Counted from the first letter of the stretch, positions 8,281 to 17,174 are shown. The stretch is 64,000 nt of DNA from Streptomyces sp. NBC_00425 (GCF_036030735.1 NZ_CP107928.1:6758001-6822000), one strand, 5' to 3'. Notes: a model not told the origin generated them from the sequence alone. Made by a program: numbers and translations.

Positions 8281-9198
8281 TCAGGCGACGCCGTGCTCGG
8301 CGATGAGCTCGCGAGCGGCGTCGAGATCGTCGGGGGTCTTCAGCGCCAGCGTCTTCACGCCCGGCAGGGCGCGCTTGGCGAGGCCGACCAGGGTGCCGCC
8401 GGGGGAGACCTCGATGAGCGCGGTCGCGCCGAGCTCCTTGAAGGTCTCCATGCACAGGTCCCAGCGGACCGGGTTGGCGACCTGGCCGACCAGCCGGTCC
8501 AGGATCTCGGCGCCGGTGGACACGGACCGCCCGTCCTTGTTGGAGACGTAACGGACCGTCGGGTCGGCCGGGGCGAGCTCCGCGGCAGCCTTGGCCAGGG
8601 ACTCGACGGCCGGCGCCATGTGGCGGGTGTGGAACGCGCCGGCGACCTTCAGCGGAACGACCTTGCGGACGCCCTCCGGCTTGTCCTCGTTCAGCGCGGC
8701 GAGCTGCTCCAGCGTGCCCGCGGCGACGATCTGGCCCGCGCCGTTGATGTTCGCCGGGGTCAGCCCCAGCTTCTCCAGGTGCGCGACGGAGACCTCGGGG
8801 TCGCCGCCGAGCAGCGCGGACATGCCGGTCTCGGTGATCGCGGCGGCGTCGGCCATGGCCAGGCCGCGCCTGCGGACCAGGCCCAGCGCGGCGGTGTCGT
8901 CGAGGACGCCCGCGAAGACGGCCGCGGTGATCTCGCCGACGCTGTGGCCCGCGACGGCGCCGGGCGTGATGTCGCCGAGCGCCGCGGCGGAGACGAGCCC
9001 GGCCGCCACGAGCAGCGGCTGGGCGATCGCGGTGTCGCGGATCTCGTCCGCGTCGGCGTTCGTGCCGTAGTGCACCAGGTCGAGATCGATGGCCGTCGAC
9101 AGGGCACGCAGACGGTCCTCGACACCGGGAAGGTCGAGCCAGGGAGTCAGGAAGCCGGGCGTCTGGGCGCCCTGGCCGGGAGCGACGAGTACGAGCAC
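8281..9198 (-). CDS. fabD: Malonyl-CoA:ACP malonyltransferase (FabD)
   Basis: 305 aa from the GTG at 9198 (VLVLVAPGQGAQTPGF); a second GTG two codons earlier (9204) is also possible. The longer upstream frame runs through the promoter and is rejected. FabD transfers malonyl from CoA to ACP. The nucleophile motif GHSVGE (Ser86) and the catalytic His in GAFHTRHM are present. It is the first gene of the fabDHPF operon. About 60 bases upstream is a TTTTGT-N9-ACAAAA inverted repeat that could be the FasR operator. Confidence 0.96.
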   Translation of the reverse strand: MLVLVAPGQGAQTPGFLTPWLDLPGVEDRLRALSTAIDLDLVHYGTNADADEIRDTAIAQPLLVAAGLVSAAALGDITPGAVAGHSVGEITAAVFAGVLDDTAALGLVRRRGLAMADAAAITETGMSALLGGDPEVSVAHLEKLGLTPANINGAGQIVAAGTLEQLAALNEDKPEGVRKVVPLKVAGAFHTRHMAPAVESLAKAAAELAPADPTVRYVSNKDGRSVSTGAEILDRLVGQVANPVRWDLCMETFKELGATALIEVSPGGTLVGLAKRALPGVKTLALKTPDDLDAARELIAEHGVA

Positions 9199-9264
9199 TC
9201 TCACACTCTCTCTTGGGGACGGCCGAAGCCGCCCGTGGGGACAGGGACGAAGAACGGCAGGGGG

Positions 9265-9285
9265 TTTTGTGGACCCCCGACAAAA
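9265..9285. promoter_or_regulatory. Inverted repeat upstream of fabD, candidate FasR operator
   Basis: TTTTGT (9265-9270), nine bases, ACAAAA (9280-9285): a perfect 6-bp inverted repeat in the 90-base gap between the fasR stop and the fabD start. It overlaps a second GGGGGT/ACCCCC repeat. FasR is known in S. coelicolor to bind and activate the fabD promoter; that this repeat is the bound site is my inference. Confidence 0.5.
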
Positions 9286-9287
9286 AG

Positions 9288-10493
9288 CTAGCTCTGAGGA
9301 TCTCCATCGACCAGACGCCCCAGGATCAGCGCGATCCGGAGCGTGAACGCGGAGCGTACATCCGAAGGCGACCACCCGGTGACGTCAGTCACACGTCGAA
9401 GCCGGTAGCGCACGGTGTTCGGATGCACGAAGAGCATCCGGGCGGCCCCTTCGAGACTGGACGCCTGTTCGAGATAGACGGAGAGCGTCTCCAGGAGCGC
9501 CGACCCCGCCTCCTCCAGCGGTCTGTAGATCTCCTCCACCAACTGCTCGCGCGCGCCGGGATCGCCGGCGATCGCGCGCTCCGGGAGGAGATCGTCCGCC
9601 AGGACCGGCCGGGGTGCGTCCTGCCAGGCGGAACACGCCTTGAGCCCGGCCGCGGCGGCCTGTGCGGACCGGGTCGCGGCGAGCAGGTCGGGCACGACGG
9701 GCCCGGCCACCACCGGGCCGGCGGCGAACGGCCCGATGAGGGACTTGGCGACGGCCAGCGGGTTGTCGCTGCCGCCGGCGATCACCACCAGCCGGGAGCC
9801 GAGGACCCCGGTGAGCACCTGGAGCTTGGAGTGCCGCGAGGCCCGCCGGATGGCCTCCACGGTCAGTTCCGAGTCGCCGTCCGGGGCGGTGCCGAGGACG
9901 ACGCACACGTGCTCCGGCGAGTTCCAGCCGAGCGCGGCGGCCCGGCTCACGGCCCCCTCGTCGGCCTCGCCGCTGAGGACGGCGTTCACGACGAGCGACT
10001 CGAGCCGGGCGTCCCAGGCGCCGCGGGCCTCGGCGGCCTGGGCGTAGACCTGTGCGGTGGCGAACGCGATCTCCCGGGCGTACACCAGCAGCGCCTCGCG
10101 CAGCACGTTCTCGTCACCGGGGGCCGCGACCTCGTCGATCGCGGACTCCATGACCTCGATGGTGGTGCGCACCATCTCCACCGTCTGGCGCAGCGTGATG
10201 GCCCGGGTCAGCTCGCGCGGCGCCGTGCCGAAGACATCCGTGGAGATGGCCTGCGGGGCGTCCGGATGCCGGAACCACTCGGTGAAGGCGGCGATGCCCG
10301 CCTGGGCGACCAGCCCGATCCAGGAACGGTTCTCCGGTGGCATCGCCCGGTACCACGGCAGTGTCTCGTCCATCCTCGCGATGGCCTGGGCGGCGAGGCT
10401 CCCGGAGGACTTCACCAGCCGCTTCAGCGTCGCGGGGTGGGAGTGGACGGCGTGCGCCGCGGGTTCGGGATGACTGGTTTCGGGTTCGGGCAC
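9288..10493 (-). CDS. fasR: PucR-type transcriptional activator of the fab operon (FasR)
   Basis: 401 aa from GTG 10493 (VPEPETSHPEP); an ATG six codons earlier (10511) cannot be excluded, as neither start has a good ribosome-binding site. The C-terminal helix-turn-helix of the PucR/CdaR family is clear (MLFVHPNTVRYRLRRV, near residue 370), with a variable sensory and GGDEF-like middle region before it. Directly upstream of fabD in the same orientation is the position of FasR, the activator of fabDHPF described in S. coelicolor. The N-terminal segment MDETLPWYRAMPPENRSW is characteristic. It probably senses acyl-CoA or another lipid precursor, but the ligand is not visible from sequence. Confidence 0.93.
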   Translation of the reverse strand: MPEPETSHPEPAAHAVHSHPATLKRLVKSSGSLAAQAIARMDETLPWYRAMPPENRSWIGLVAQAGIAAFTEWFRHPDAPQAISTDVFGTAPRELTRAITLRQTVEMVRTTIEVMESAIDEVAAPGDENVLREALLVYAREIAFATAQVYAQAAEARGAWDARLESLVVNAVLSGEADEGAVSRAAALGWNSPEHVCVVLGTAPDGDSELTVEAIRRASRHSKLQVLTGVLGSRLVVIAGGSDNPLAVAKSLIGPFAAGPVVAGPVVPDLLAATRSAQAAAAGLKACSAWQDAPRPVLADDLLPERAIAGDPGAREQLVEEIYRPLEEAGSALLETLSVYLEQASSLEGAARMLFVHPNTVRYRLRRVTDVTGWSPSDVRSAFTLRIALILGRLVDGDPQS

Positions 10494-10683
10494 GGGACAA
10501 GACTGCCTCATCGGGGCGGCGGCGTGTGCCGCCGGGTCGCAGGTGGGGACGTCCTGTCGCGGCCGGACGGTCCGCCCCCGACCCGCTTCCGGCCCGCTTC
10601 CGATCGGCTCCCGGACCTTTCCCCCGCGCGCCCGTCGCGGCCCGGCCCCTACGGCCCGCCGACGGGTCTACCGTGGTCGCGTG

Positions 10684-11376
10684 ATGGACGTACGGCGCGC
10701 CGACGAGCGCTTTCGGGGCGGGGACCGGTCGGCCGGGATCGACACCCGGCACGCCTTCTCCTTCGGCCCCCACTACGACCCCGACAACCTCCGCTTCGGC
10801 GCGCTGATCGCCTGCAACGAGGAACGCCTCGCGCCCGGCGCCGGCTTCGACGAGCATCCCCACAGCCACACCGAGATCGTGACCTGGGTGATCGAGGGGG
10901 AGCTGACCCACCGCGACTCGGCCGGCCACGAGACGCGGGTCCGCGCCGGAGACGTGCAGCGGCTCAGCTCCGCGGCCGGCGTACGCCACGTGGAACGCAA
11001 CGACGCCGACGTCCCGCTGGCCTTCGTGCAGATGTGGCTGGCCCCGCTGGTGGCCGGCGGCGACCCGTCCTACGACATCGTCCGCGGCATCGCCGACGCC
11101 ACCCCGTACGCCGTCCCCGAGTCCGGCGCGATGCTGCACGTGCGGCGCCTCGGCGCGGGGGAGCGGACGGCCGTCCCGGACGCGGAGCACGTCTACGTGC
11201 ACGTCGTGCGCGGCGAGGTGCGGCTGGACGGCGAGAAGCTGGGACCGGGCGACGCGGCCCGCGTCACGGACGCCGAGGACCTCGAGGCCGTGGGGCTGAG
11301 CAGCGCCGAGCTGCTGGTCTGGGAGATGGCCCGCCCGCCCGCGGCGACTACACCTCGGCCAGCACCGCGTCCGTGA
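10684..11376 (+). CDS. Pirin family bicupin protein
   Basis: 230 aa (MDVRRADERFRGG...; the in-frame GTG directly before the ATG could also be used). The N-terminal cupin has the metal ligands of pirins in EHPHSHTEIVTWVIEGEL, with a conserved GDVQRLSSAAGVRHVE stretch, and the C-terminal half forms the second cupin. Pirins are nuclear redox cofactors in eukaryotes and quercetinases or metabolic regulators in bacteria. A Streptomyces pirin (PirA) is reported to modulate beta-oxidation. This gene is divergent from fasR and near the fatty acid operon, which fits a lipid or redox role, but that is inference. Its 3' end overlaps the converging hydrolase by 29 bases. Confidence 0.9.
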   Translation: MDVRRADERFRGGDRSAGIDTRHAFSFGPHYDPDNLRFGALIACNEERLAPGAGFDEHPHSHTEIVTWVIEGELTHRDSAGHETRVRAGDVQRLSSAAGVRHVERNDADVPLAFVQMWLAPLVAGGDPSYDIVRGIADATPYAVPESGAMLHVRRLGAGERTAVPDAEHVYVHVVRGEVRLDGEKLGPGDAARVTDAEDLEAVGLSSAELLVWEMARPPAATTPRPAPRP

Positions 11377-12163
11377 ACGGCGGCCAGGCCTCGACGGCCC
11401 ACGGTCCGAAGGCGCGGTCGGTGAGCGCGACGGCCGCGACGCCCGCCTCGGGGTCCACCCACAGGAACGTGCCGGACTGGCCGAAGTGCCCGAACGTGCG
11501 CGGCGACGACGAACCACCCGTCCAGTGCGGCGACTTGGAGTCGCGGATCTCGAAGCCGAGCCCCCAGTCGTTGGGGTTCTGGTGCCCGTACCCCGGCAGG
11601 ACGCCCTTCGTCCCCGGGTACTGCACGGTCATCGCCGCCGCCACCGTCCGCGGATCCAGCAGCCGCGGCGACTGCAGCTCGGCCGCGAACCGCAGCAGGT
11701 CCGTGACGGTCGACACGCCGTCCTTGGCCGGCGAGCCCTCCAGGGAGGTCTGCGTCATCCCCAGCGGCTCCAGCACCGCCTGCCGCAGGTACTCCGCGAA
11801 CGGGATGTCCGCCGCCTTCGCGATGTGGTCGCCGAGCTGCTCGAAACCGGCGTTGGAGTACAGCCGCCGCTCACCCGGGGCCGCGGTCGTGCGGTGCTCG
11901 TCGAAGGCCAGCCCGGAGGTGTGCGCGAGCAGATGACGCACCGTGGAACCGGCCGGTCCCGCGGGCTCGTCCAGCTCCACCGCGCCCTCCTCGTACGCGA
12001 CGAGGGCGGCGTACGCGGTGAGCGGCTTGGTGACCGAGGCCAGCGGGAAGCGCCGGCCGACCGGGCCGTGGGTCCCGAGGACCGTGCCGTCGGCCCGGAC
12101 GACGCCTGCCGAGGCGGAGGGAACCGGCCAGTTGTCGATCAACGCGAGACTCTTCAGCGACAT
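11348..12163 (-). CDS. Beta-lactamase-fold serine hydrolase
   Basis: 271 aa. The three active-site boxes of class C beta-lactamases and DD-peptidases are present: SVTK (Ser43, Lys46), YSN in RRLYSNAGFEQ, and HFGQSG in place of KTG. There is no signal peptide, so it is probably a cytoplasmic esterase or amidase rather than a cell-wall enzyme. It overlaps the 3' end of pirin in the opposite direction and is followed upstream by the GNAT gene in the same orientation, only 33 bases away, so the two may be co-transcribed from the acetyltransferase promoter. Confidence 0.88.
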   Translation of the reverse strand: MSLKSLALIDNWPVPSASAGVVRADGTVLGTHGPVGRRFPLASVTKPLTAYAALVAYEEGAVELDEPAGPAGSTVRHLLAHTSGLAFDEHRTTAAPGERRLYSNAGFEQLGDHIAKAADIPFAEYLRQAVLEPLGMTQTSLEGSPAKDGVSTVTDLLRFAAELQSPRLLDPRTVAAAMTVQYPGTKGVLPGYGHQNPNDWGLGFEIRDSKSPHWTGGSSSPRTFGHFGQSGTFLWVDPEAGVAAVALTDRAFGPWAVEAWPPFTDAVLAEV

Positions 12164-12196
12164 GCCGACGAGCCTATGCCGTCCGCTCCGCGCGGC

Positions 12197-12703
12197 TCAC
12201 AGCAGCAGCTCCATCAAGGGGTCCGGCTTGGGGCGGAAGCCGAGCGACGCGTACAGCGGCGCGGCGTCGGCGGACGCGGTGAGGTGGACCTGTGCGGCTC
12301 CCCGCGCCCGGAACCACGCCAGCAGCTCGTCCATGCACGCGCGTGCGTACCCGCGTCGGCGGGCGTCCGGATCGGTGGCGACGGAGAAGACGAAGCCGAT
12401 GGTCCCGTGCGGGTTCAGGGACCGGCCGATCCGGTACTCGATGGTCCCCACGACCAGCGCGGCCAGCGCCCCGGGCCGCTCCGGGTGCTCCACGACGAAG
12501 GCCGCGAAGTCCCCGTCCGGATCGGCCAGTCGCGCCCGCAGCGTGGGCAGCGACTCGGCGTGCCAGTCCACGGACCCGCCGGCCGACCCGCCCGCCGGGC
12601 CCCCGGGGGACACGTCGCCCGGGGACACCGAGTCGATCATCACCTGGCGCAGCCGCAGCACTTCCGCGGCGTCCTCGGGCAGGGCACGGCGTACGAGACT
12701 CAT
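12197..12703 (-). CDS. GNAT family N-acetyltransferase
   Basis: 168 aa. The acetyl-CoA-binding motif A is clear (FSVATDPDARRRGYARACMDEL), followed by ASADAAPLYASLGFRPKPDP, the typical end of the fold. The acceptor substrate cannot be predicted. It is the first gene of a likely two-gene unit with the serine hydrolase downstream, and divergent from the merR gene. Confidence 0.88.
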   Translation of the reverse strand: MSLVRRALPEDAAEVLRLRQVMIDSVSPGDVSPGGPAGGSAGGSVDWHAESLPTLRARLADPDGDFAAFVVEHPERPGALAALVVGTIEYRIGRSLNPHGTIGFVFSVATDPDARRRGYARACMDELLAWFRARGAAQVHLTASADAAPLYASLGFRPKPDPLMELLL

Positions 12704-12761
12704 GCCCGCACGCTAACCGGCGCGATCTCACCGCGTCGCCCGGATTTCTTACCGGTTTCGC

Positions 12762-12799
12762 TTGCTTGGAGCGCACTCCAAGGCCATAGCGTGGTGGCC
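12762..12799 (+). promoter_or_regulatory. MerR-type promoter with operator in a 19-bp spacer; leaderless transcript
   Basis: A perfect inverted repeat CTTGGAG-N4-CTCCAAG (12765-12782) sits between a -35-like TTGCTT (12762-12767) and a TAGCGT -10 (12787-12792). The spacer is 19 bases, the over-long spacing typical of promoters that MerR-family activators untwist. A start about seven bases after the -10 falls at the ATG of the merR gene (12800), which lacks a ribosome-binding site, so the mRNA is probably leaderless. Confidence 0.8.
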
Positions 12800-13288
12800 A
12801 TGACGGTGTTGCAGACCACGCCCGTGACCATCGAGCAAACCCCGAGCCCCGCAGACGTCTGCTCCGCGCCACCCCCGCGGCACCCGCGCCCCGACGGACA
12901 GGACAGCTACACGATCAGCGAGGTCGTGGCCTTCACCGGGCTCACGGCCCACACCCTGCGCTGGTACGAGCGGATCGGGCTGATGTCCCACATCGACCGC
13001 TCGCACACCGGCCAGCGTCGCTACAGCAACCGCGACCTGGACTGGCTGGACCTCGTCGGCAAGCTGCGGCTGACCGGCATGCCGGTCGCCGACATGGTGC
13101 GGTACGCCGAGCTGGTGCGCGAGGGCGAGAGCACGTTCGGCGAGCGGCACGAGCTTCTCGAGGCGACCCGGCGGGACGTCCGGGCCCGGATCGCCGAACT
13201 CCAGGACACGCTGGCCGTGCTCGACCGGAAGATCATGTTCTACGCGGACGCCACCCGCGTCCCCGAAGGCGAAAGGACCGCCCGATGA
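12800..13288 (+). CDS. MerR family transcriptional regulator
   Basis: 162 aa. The N-terminal winged helix-turn-helix of the MerR family starts at about residue 37 (YTISEVVAFTGLTAHTLRWY), followed by the coiled dimerisation helix (about residues 120-150). There is no cysteine cluster at the C terminus, so it is not a metal sensor; the short effector region resembles regulators of aldo/keto reductases and drug-response genes. An inverted-repeat operator lies just upstream, consistent with autoregulation. Its stop overlaps the start of the aldo/keto reductase (ATGA), so the two are translationally coupled and the reductase is the obvious target. Confidence 0.92.
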   Translation: MTVLQTTPVTIEQTPSPADVCSAPPPRHPRPDGQDSYTISEVVAFTGLTAHTLRWYERIGLMSHIDRSHTGQRRYSNRDLDWLDLVGKLRLTGMPVADMVRYAELVREGESTFGERHELLEATRRDVRARIAELQDTLAVLDRKIMFYADATRVPEGERTAR

Positions 13289-14301
13289 CCGACCGCAGGA
13301 TACCGACGGCACCACTCGGCGAGCACGGCCCCGAGGTCGGCGTCCAGGGGCTCGGTTGCATGGGGATGAGCTTCGCGTACGGCCCCCGGGACGCCGACGC
13401 GTCCCGGGCCACCCTGGAGCGCGCCCTCGAACTCGGCGTCACGCTCTACGACACGGCGGACGCGTACGGCGCGGGCGAGAACGAGCGGTTCCTCTCCCCG
13501 TTCTTCAAGGCGCACCGCGACGAGGTCGTGATCGCGACGAAGTTCGCCCTGTCGATCCCGCCGGACGACCCGACCCGGCGCGTCATCCGCAACGACGCCC
13601 CCTACATCCGCGAGGCCGTCGAAGCGAGCCTGCGGCGCCTGGACGTCGACGTCATCGACCTCTACTACATGCACCGACGCGATGTGAGCGTGCCGATCGA
13701 GGACACCGTCGGCGTGATGGCCGAGCTGGTGCGCGAGGGCAAGGTGAAGCAGCTCGGTCTGAGCGAGGTGACCGCCGCCGAGCTGCGGACCGCGCACGGC
13801 GTGCACCCCATCGCCGCCGTCCAGTCGGAGTGGTCGCTGTTCAGCCGCGACATCGAGGCGCAGGTCGTGCCGGCGGCCCGCGAGCTCGGCGTGACGCTGG
13901 TGCCGTACTCGCCGCTCGGCCGGGGGTTCCTCACGGGCTCCTTCGCCGACGCCGCGAAGGACCTGACCGACGGCGACTTCCGCCGCCGCCAGCCCCGCTA
14001 CCAAGGTGCGAACGCGGCCGCCAACGCCGCGCTCCTGGAGCCGATCCGCGAGGTGGCCGAGGCCCACTTCGTGACACCGGCGCAGATCGCCCTGGCCTGG
14101 GTCCAGCAGCGGTCCCGGGTGCACGGCCTGCCGGTCGTCCCCATCCCGGGCACCTGCAGGCCGGGCCGGGTCGAGGAGAACACGGCGGCGACCGCCGTCG
14201 AGCTGACGGGGCGGGAACTGGAGCTGCTGGAGCCGATCGCGGGCAAGGTGGCCGGCGACCGCTACGCGGACATGTCGTTCGCGTCCGCCGGCCGCGAGTG
14301 A
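13285..14301 (+). CDS. Aldo/keto reductase
   Basis: 338 aa, (beta/alpha)8-barrel NADPH-dependent oxidoreductase. Catalytic residues are recognisable: Asp and Tyr in LYDTADAYGAGENE, Lys in VIATKF, and His in YYMHRRD. The C-terminal NADPH-binding segment is present (PIPGTCRPGRVEEN). It resembles YajO/AKR13-type enzymes that reduce small aldehydes and ketones. It is co-transcribed with merR through an ATGA overlap. The physiological substrate is unknown; a detoxification role fits the MerR context. It ends exactly where the converging DUF4429 gene ends. Confidence 0.93.
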   Translation: MTDRRIPTAPLGEHGPEVGVQGLGCMGMSFAYGPRDADASRATLERALELGVTLYDTADAYGAGENERFLSPFFKAHRDEVVIATKFALSIPPDDPTRRVIRNDAPYIREAVEASLRRLDVDVIDLYYMHRRDVSVPIEDTVGVMAELVREGKVKQLGLSEVTAAELRTAHGVHPIAAVQSEWSLFSRDIEAQVVPAARELGVTLVPYSPLGRGFLTGSFADAAKDLTDGDFRRRQPRYQGANAAANAALLEPIREVAEAHFVTPAQIALAWVQQRSRVHGLPVVPIPGTCRPGRVEENTAATAVELTGRELELLEPIAGKVAGDRYADMSFASAGRE

Positions 14302-15144
14302 TCACAGCTCCGACAGCAGCTCCGCCTTCTTCACGGAGAACTCCTCGTCGGTGACCAGTCCGGCGCGGTGCAGCTCCCCGAGGTGACGGATGCGTTCGGC
14401 GATGTCGGAGGGATCGCGACGGGGGACCGTGGCCGGCACCATGGCCGCGGGCCCCCGGTTGCGCACGGCCGCCAGGACCGCTGCCGCGAACGGCAGCGAC
14501 TCGTGGACCGGCCCGTAGCCGAGTCCGAAGACGACCGTCGCCGGGTCCTGGTCGGCCGGCTCCGTGGTGGGCTCGCCGCGCAGCAGCCGCAGATGCCCTT
14601 CGAACAGCTCCGGCGAGCGCCACTCCACCCCGGTCAGCTCGGACAGGGCGAAACTCTGGTCGCCGGCCTTCCACTTCGCCGACGACGCGCCCGTCCAGAA
14701 CCATCGGAAGCGCACCGTGCGCCCGTCGAACGAGGCCTTGCCGTCGTACGCCTTGAACGACAGCGGCCCCTCGGGGGCGTCCACCAGGAAGCGGTCCGCG
14801 GGACCGGACCCGGTCAGCCTCGCCCGCAGTTCGTCTGCGTAGTACTCGGCGAGCGTCTCCCGTTCGGCGGGCAGCACCAGCCGGTACGGATCGCACCCTT
14901 CCTTCAGCTGCCCCGCGGCCGCCTCCATCAGCGGATCGGCGCCGGGCCGCGGCTCCGCACGCAGCACGACCGTCCCCCGTCGTCCCGGGGTCAGCGTCAC
15001 CCGGGCGATGGCCGCCGTCGGAATCCGGCGCTCTCCCAGCGCCGACAGCAGCTTGGGCGTGCGCAGCCCTCGTTCGTGACGGATGAGGACGGAGTCGGAA
15101 TCGAACTCCCAGGCGGCATGAAATCCGGCCAGTACGTCACCCAT
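14302..15144 (-). CDS. DUF4429 protein with C-terminal SHOCT-like segment
   Basis: 280 aa from ATG 15144 (MGDVLAGFHAAWEF); an ATG three codons upstream (15153) is equally possible. Two DUF4429 pleckstrin-like repeats cover about residues 5-100 and 115-205, each with the pattern of a WxFxxDSVLIRH strand pair followed by basic residues. The last 30 residues (LGELHRAGLVTDEEFSVKKA) are a SHOCT motif, a short oligomerisation tail common in such proteins. Function is unknown; it is presumably a cytoplasmic, possibly membrane-associated scaffold. It abuts the aldo/keto reductase stop codon without any gap. Confidence 0.82.
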   Translation of the reverse strand: MGDVLAGFHAAWEFDSDSVLIRHERGLRTPKLLSALGERRIPTAAIARVTLTPGRRGTVVLRAEPRPGADPLMEAAAGQLKEGCDPYRLVLPAERETLAEYYADELRARLTGSGPADRFLVDAPEGPLSFKAYDGKASFDGRTVRFRWFWTGASSAKWKAGDQSFALSELTGVEWRSPELFEGHLRLLRGEPTTEPADQDPATVVFGLGYGPVHESLPFAAAVLAAVRNRGPAAMVPATVPRRDPSDIAERIRHLGELHRAGLVTDEEFSVKKAELLSEL

Positions 15145-15211
15145 GCGGCTCATCGTATGCGGGACACCCATTCTTCGTCCCCTCCCCGCGCGCACCGCAA
15201 TTCCTGCGTCT

Positions 15212-16429
15212 CTACGCGCGTCCGGCCTTCGGCGTGTCGGACAAATCCGTCGTGCAGTCGTCATCGTCGTGGGCGCACTCCACCGAGCCGTACGCGCCGG
15301 TGCCGATCTCGGCGAAATTGCGCAGGCTGTCGGTCCCCGGTTCGAAGTAGCCGCCGTGACCCTTGGCCTCCCGTGCCGACAGCACCCGCGCGCCGAACTC
15401 CCGCGCCATAGGGTCCTCGCCGTGCCCGAGGCCGCCGACCTCCAGGTGCGGCACGTCCTGGATCCAGTCGTCGGCGTCCCGCATCGCCCACACCCGGGCG
15501 TCGGTGCCCAGTTCGGCGGCGTTCTCCACGCGCATCCCGGGGCTGCCCGCCACCGCGATGTCGGTCACCCGCTCGGGCATCGTGTGTGCGGCGACCCCGC
15601 AGACCACGGAGCCGTAGCTGTGGCAGAACATCGCCACGGGCGCGCTGCCCGGCAGCGCGTCGACGAGGGCGTTGAGCCGGACGGCGCCGTTCACGGCGCG
15701 CATCGCGGTGGCCGAGTCGATGCCCAGTCCGTCGGGGGAGGTGTAGTCGGCCCAGGCGATCACGGCCGTGCGCGTCGAGGGGCTCGCCTCGCGCTCTTGC
15801 GCGTACAGCGCCTGGGCCATGCCGACCGGCGCCGAGTACTTGCGGTTGGTGCGCTGGAAGGTGAGCAGGTCGGTGTCGACGCCGGGGACGACGATCGAGA
15901 TCCGGTCCGCCTCGTCGAGGCCGCCGAACACCTCGGCGGCCCGGCCCGAGCCCTCCGGGTCGAAGGCGAGGATCTGCCGGCCGGGGGCGCTCAGCGCCTC
16001 GTAGCGGTGCATCCGGCGTTCGGCCAACTGCTGCCCGGCGGGCGAGAGTCGGCTGTCGTGCGTCCGGGTCCGCTCGATCGCCGCCTGCCGCAGCAGCGCG
16101 AGGCGGTTGGCGCGATAGCGCAGCCGGGTGGGGGCGCCGTTCATGTTGCCGACGGTGAGCGCGTACTCCTGCGTGAGCGCGGTGCGCTGCGCCGCGGTGA
16201 GCGAGGAGAAGAAGCGGGCGAGCCGCGCGGGGCCGGAGTCGAGGTCCGGCAGCGCACGGCCGGCGAGCCGGCCGTGCTCCCATGCGGAACGCGAGGTGTG
16301 CAGGGCGCTGGCGTCCCGTTGCTGGCGGACGGCGGTCCAACCGGTGGTCGCCAGCATCACGAACACCACGGCCAGAGTGGCGAGGGTGCGCCAGACGCCG
16401 AGTTGCGGGGAGGTGTCGAAGGAAGTCAC
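15212..16429 (-). CDS. DUF1023 alpha/beta hydrolase, membrane-anchored
   Basis: 405 aa. An N-terminal hydrophobic segment (about residues 15-35) anchors or exports the protein. The DUF1023 alpha/beta hydrolase domain occupies about residues 185-385, with the nucleophile elbow HSYGS inside VAMFCHSYGSVVCG. The family is common in actinobacteria and includes proteins annotated as alpha/beta hydrolase of unknown substrate. The region before it (residues 40-180) is helical. It runs in the same direction as the DUF4429 gene downstream with a 67-base gap. Confidence 0.88.
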   Translation of the reverse strand: MTSFDTSPQLGVWRTLATLAVVFVMLATTGWTAVRQQRDASALHTSRSAWEHGRLAGRALPDLDSGPARLARFFSSLTAAQRTALTQEYALTVGNMNGAPTRLRYRANRLALLRQAAIERTRTHDSRLSPAGQQLAERRMHRYEALSAPGRQILAFDPEGSGRAAEVFGGLDEADRISIVVPGVDTDLLTFQRTNRKYSAPVGMAQALYAQEREASPSTRTAVIAWADYTSPDGLGIDSATAMRAVNGAVRLNALVDALPGSAPVAMFCHSYGSVVCGVAAHTMPERVTDIAVAGSPGMRVENAAELGTDARVWAMRDADDWIQDVPHLEVGGLGHGEDPMAREFGARVLSAREAKGHGGYFEPGTDSLRNFAEIGTGAYGSVECAHDDDDCTTDLSDTPKAGRA

Positions 16430-16544
16430 TGAAAGGACACACTAGGAGAACGAGACGGTCTCGAGTGACCCAAGTGACCGGGATCACGTTTCGTTGGGCG
16501 TGGGAATGGTCATATAGACCCTCAGGCCTTGCGCCCGGGGGCGT

Positions 16545-17174
16545 TCAGGCCGTGCGCCAGTCCCCCAGCAGTGCGGGTCCCACCCCGTCGAGGTACTCCG
16601 CCGTCAGTGCGCGGATCCCCTCCAGGCTGAAGTCGTCGCCGGTGGACCACTGTCGCTCCGTCACCCGCATCACGCCGCTGAACACGGCGACCGCCAGCCG
16701 GGGCCGGGGATCGGCGTCCACGTCGAGCCCCTCGCGTTCGGCGATCACCCCGGCGAGGTCCTCCTCGACCTCCGTGGACCGCCGTAGATGCGCGGCGAGC
16801 AGCACCGGCGTCGACTCGATCACCCGGTACATGCGCAGGTACTGCTCCACCGGCGCGACCGACTCCACGACCTCGTTGATCGAGTGCCAGCCGTCCAGCA
16901 CGGCCTGCCGCAGCGCCTCCAACGGCGGTTCGTGCGGCGGGCGTTCGCGCACCGCCTCCACGAACCGGTCCACCGTCATCTCCACCAGGGCGAGCGCGGC
17001 CTCCTCCTTGCCGGCGAAGTACCGGAAGAAGGTGCGCTGCGAGACGTCGACCGCCTCGGCGATCTGGTCGACGGTCGTCTCGTCGTACCCCTGGGAGGTG
17101 AACAGCTCTACGGCGGTCCGCAGCAGCGCGTCCCGGGTGCGCTGTTTCTTGCGTTCGCGCAGTGTCGTCGCCAT
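16545..17174 (-). CDS. TetR family transcriptional regulator
   Basis: 209 aa. The N-terminal TetR helix-turn-helix is clear (TVDQIAEAVDVSQRTFFRYF, about residues 36-55), followed by a helical ligand-binding domain. It is divergent from the DHA2 exporter gene with a 66-base shared promoter region, the standard arrangement for a local repressor of an efflux pump whose ligand is the pumped compound. It has no ribosome-binding site and its predicted transcription start coincides with the ATG, so it is probably translated from a leaderless mRNA. Confidence 0.93.
   Translation of the reverse strand: MATTLRERKKQRTRDALLRTAVELFTSQGYDETTVDQIAEAVDVSQRTFFRYFAGKEEAALALVEMTVDRFVEAVRERPPHEPPLEALRQAVLDGWHSINEVVESVAPVEQYLRMYRVIESTPVLLAAHLRRSTEVEEDLAGVIAEREGLDVDADPRPRLAVAVFSGVMRVTERQWSTGDDFSLEGIRALTAEYLDGVGPALLGDWRTA

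Noticed and set aside
5527..9198. Secondary-metabolite type II polyketide genes
   Set aside because: The ketosynthase, ACP, FabH and malonyltransferase set has the gene order and FasR of primary fatty acid synthesis, with no chain-length factor or tailoring genes.
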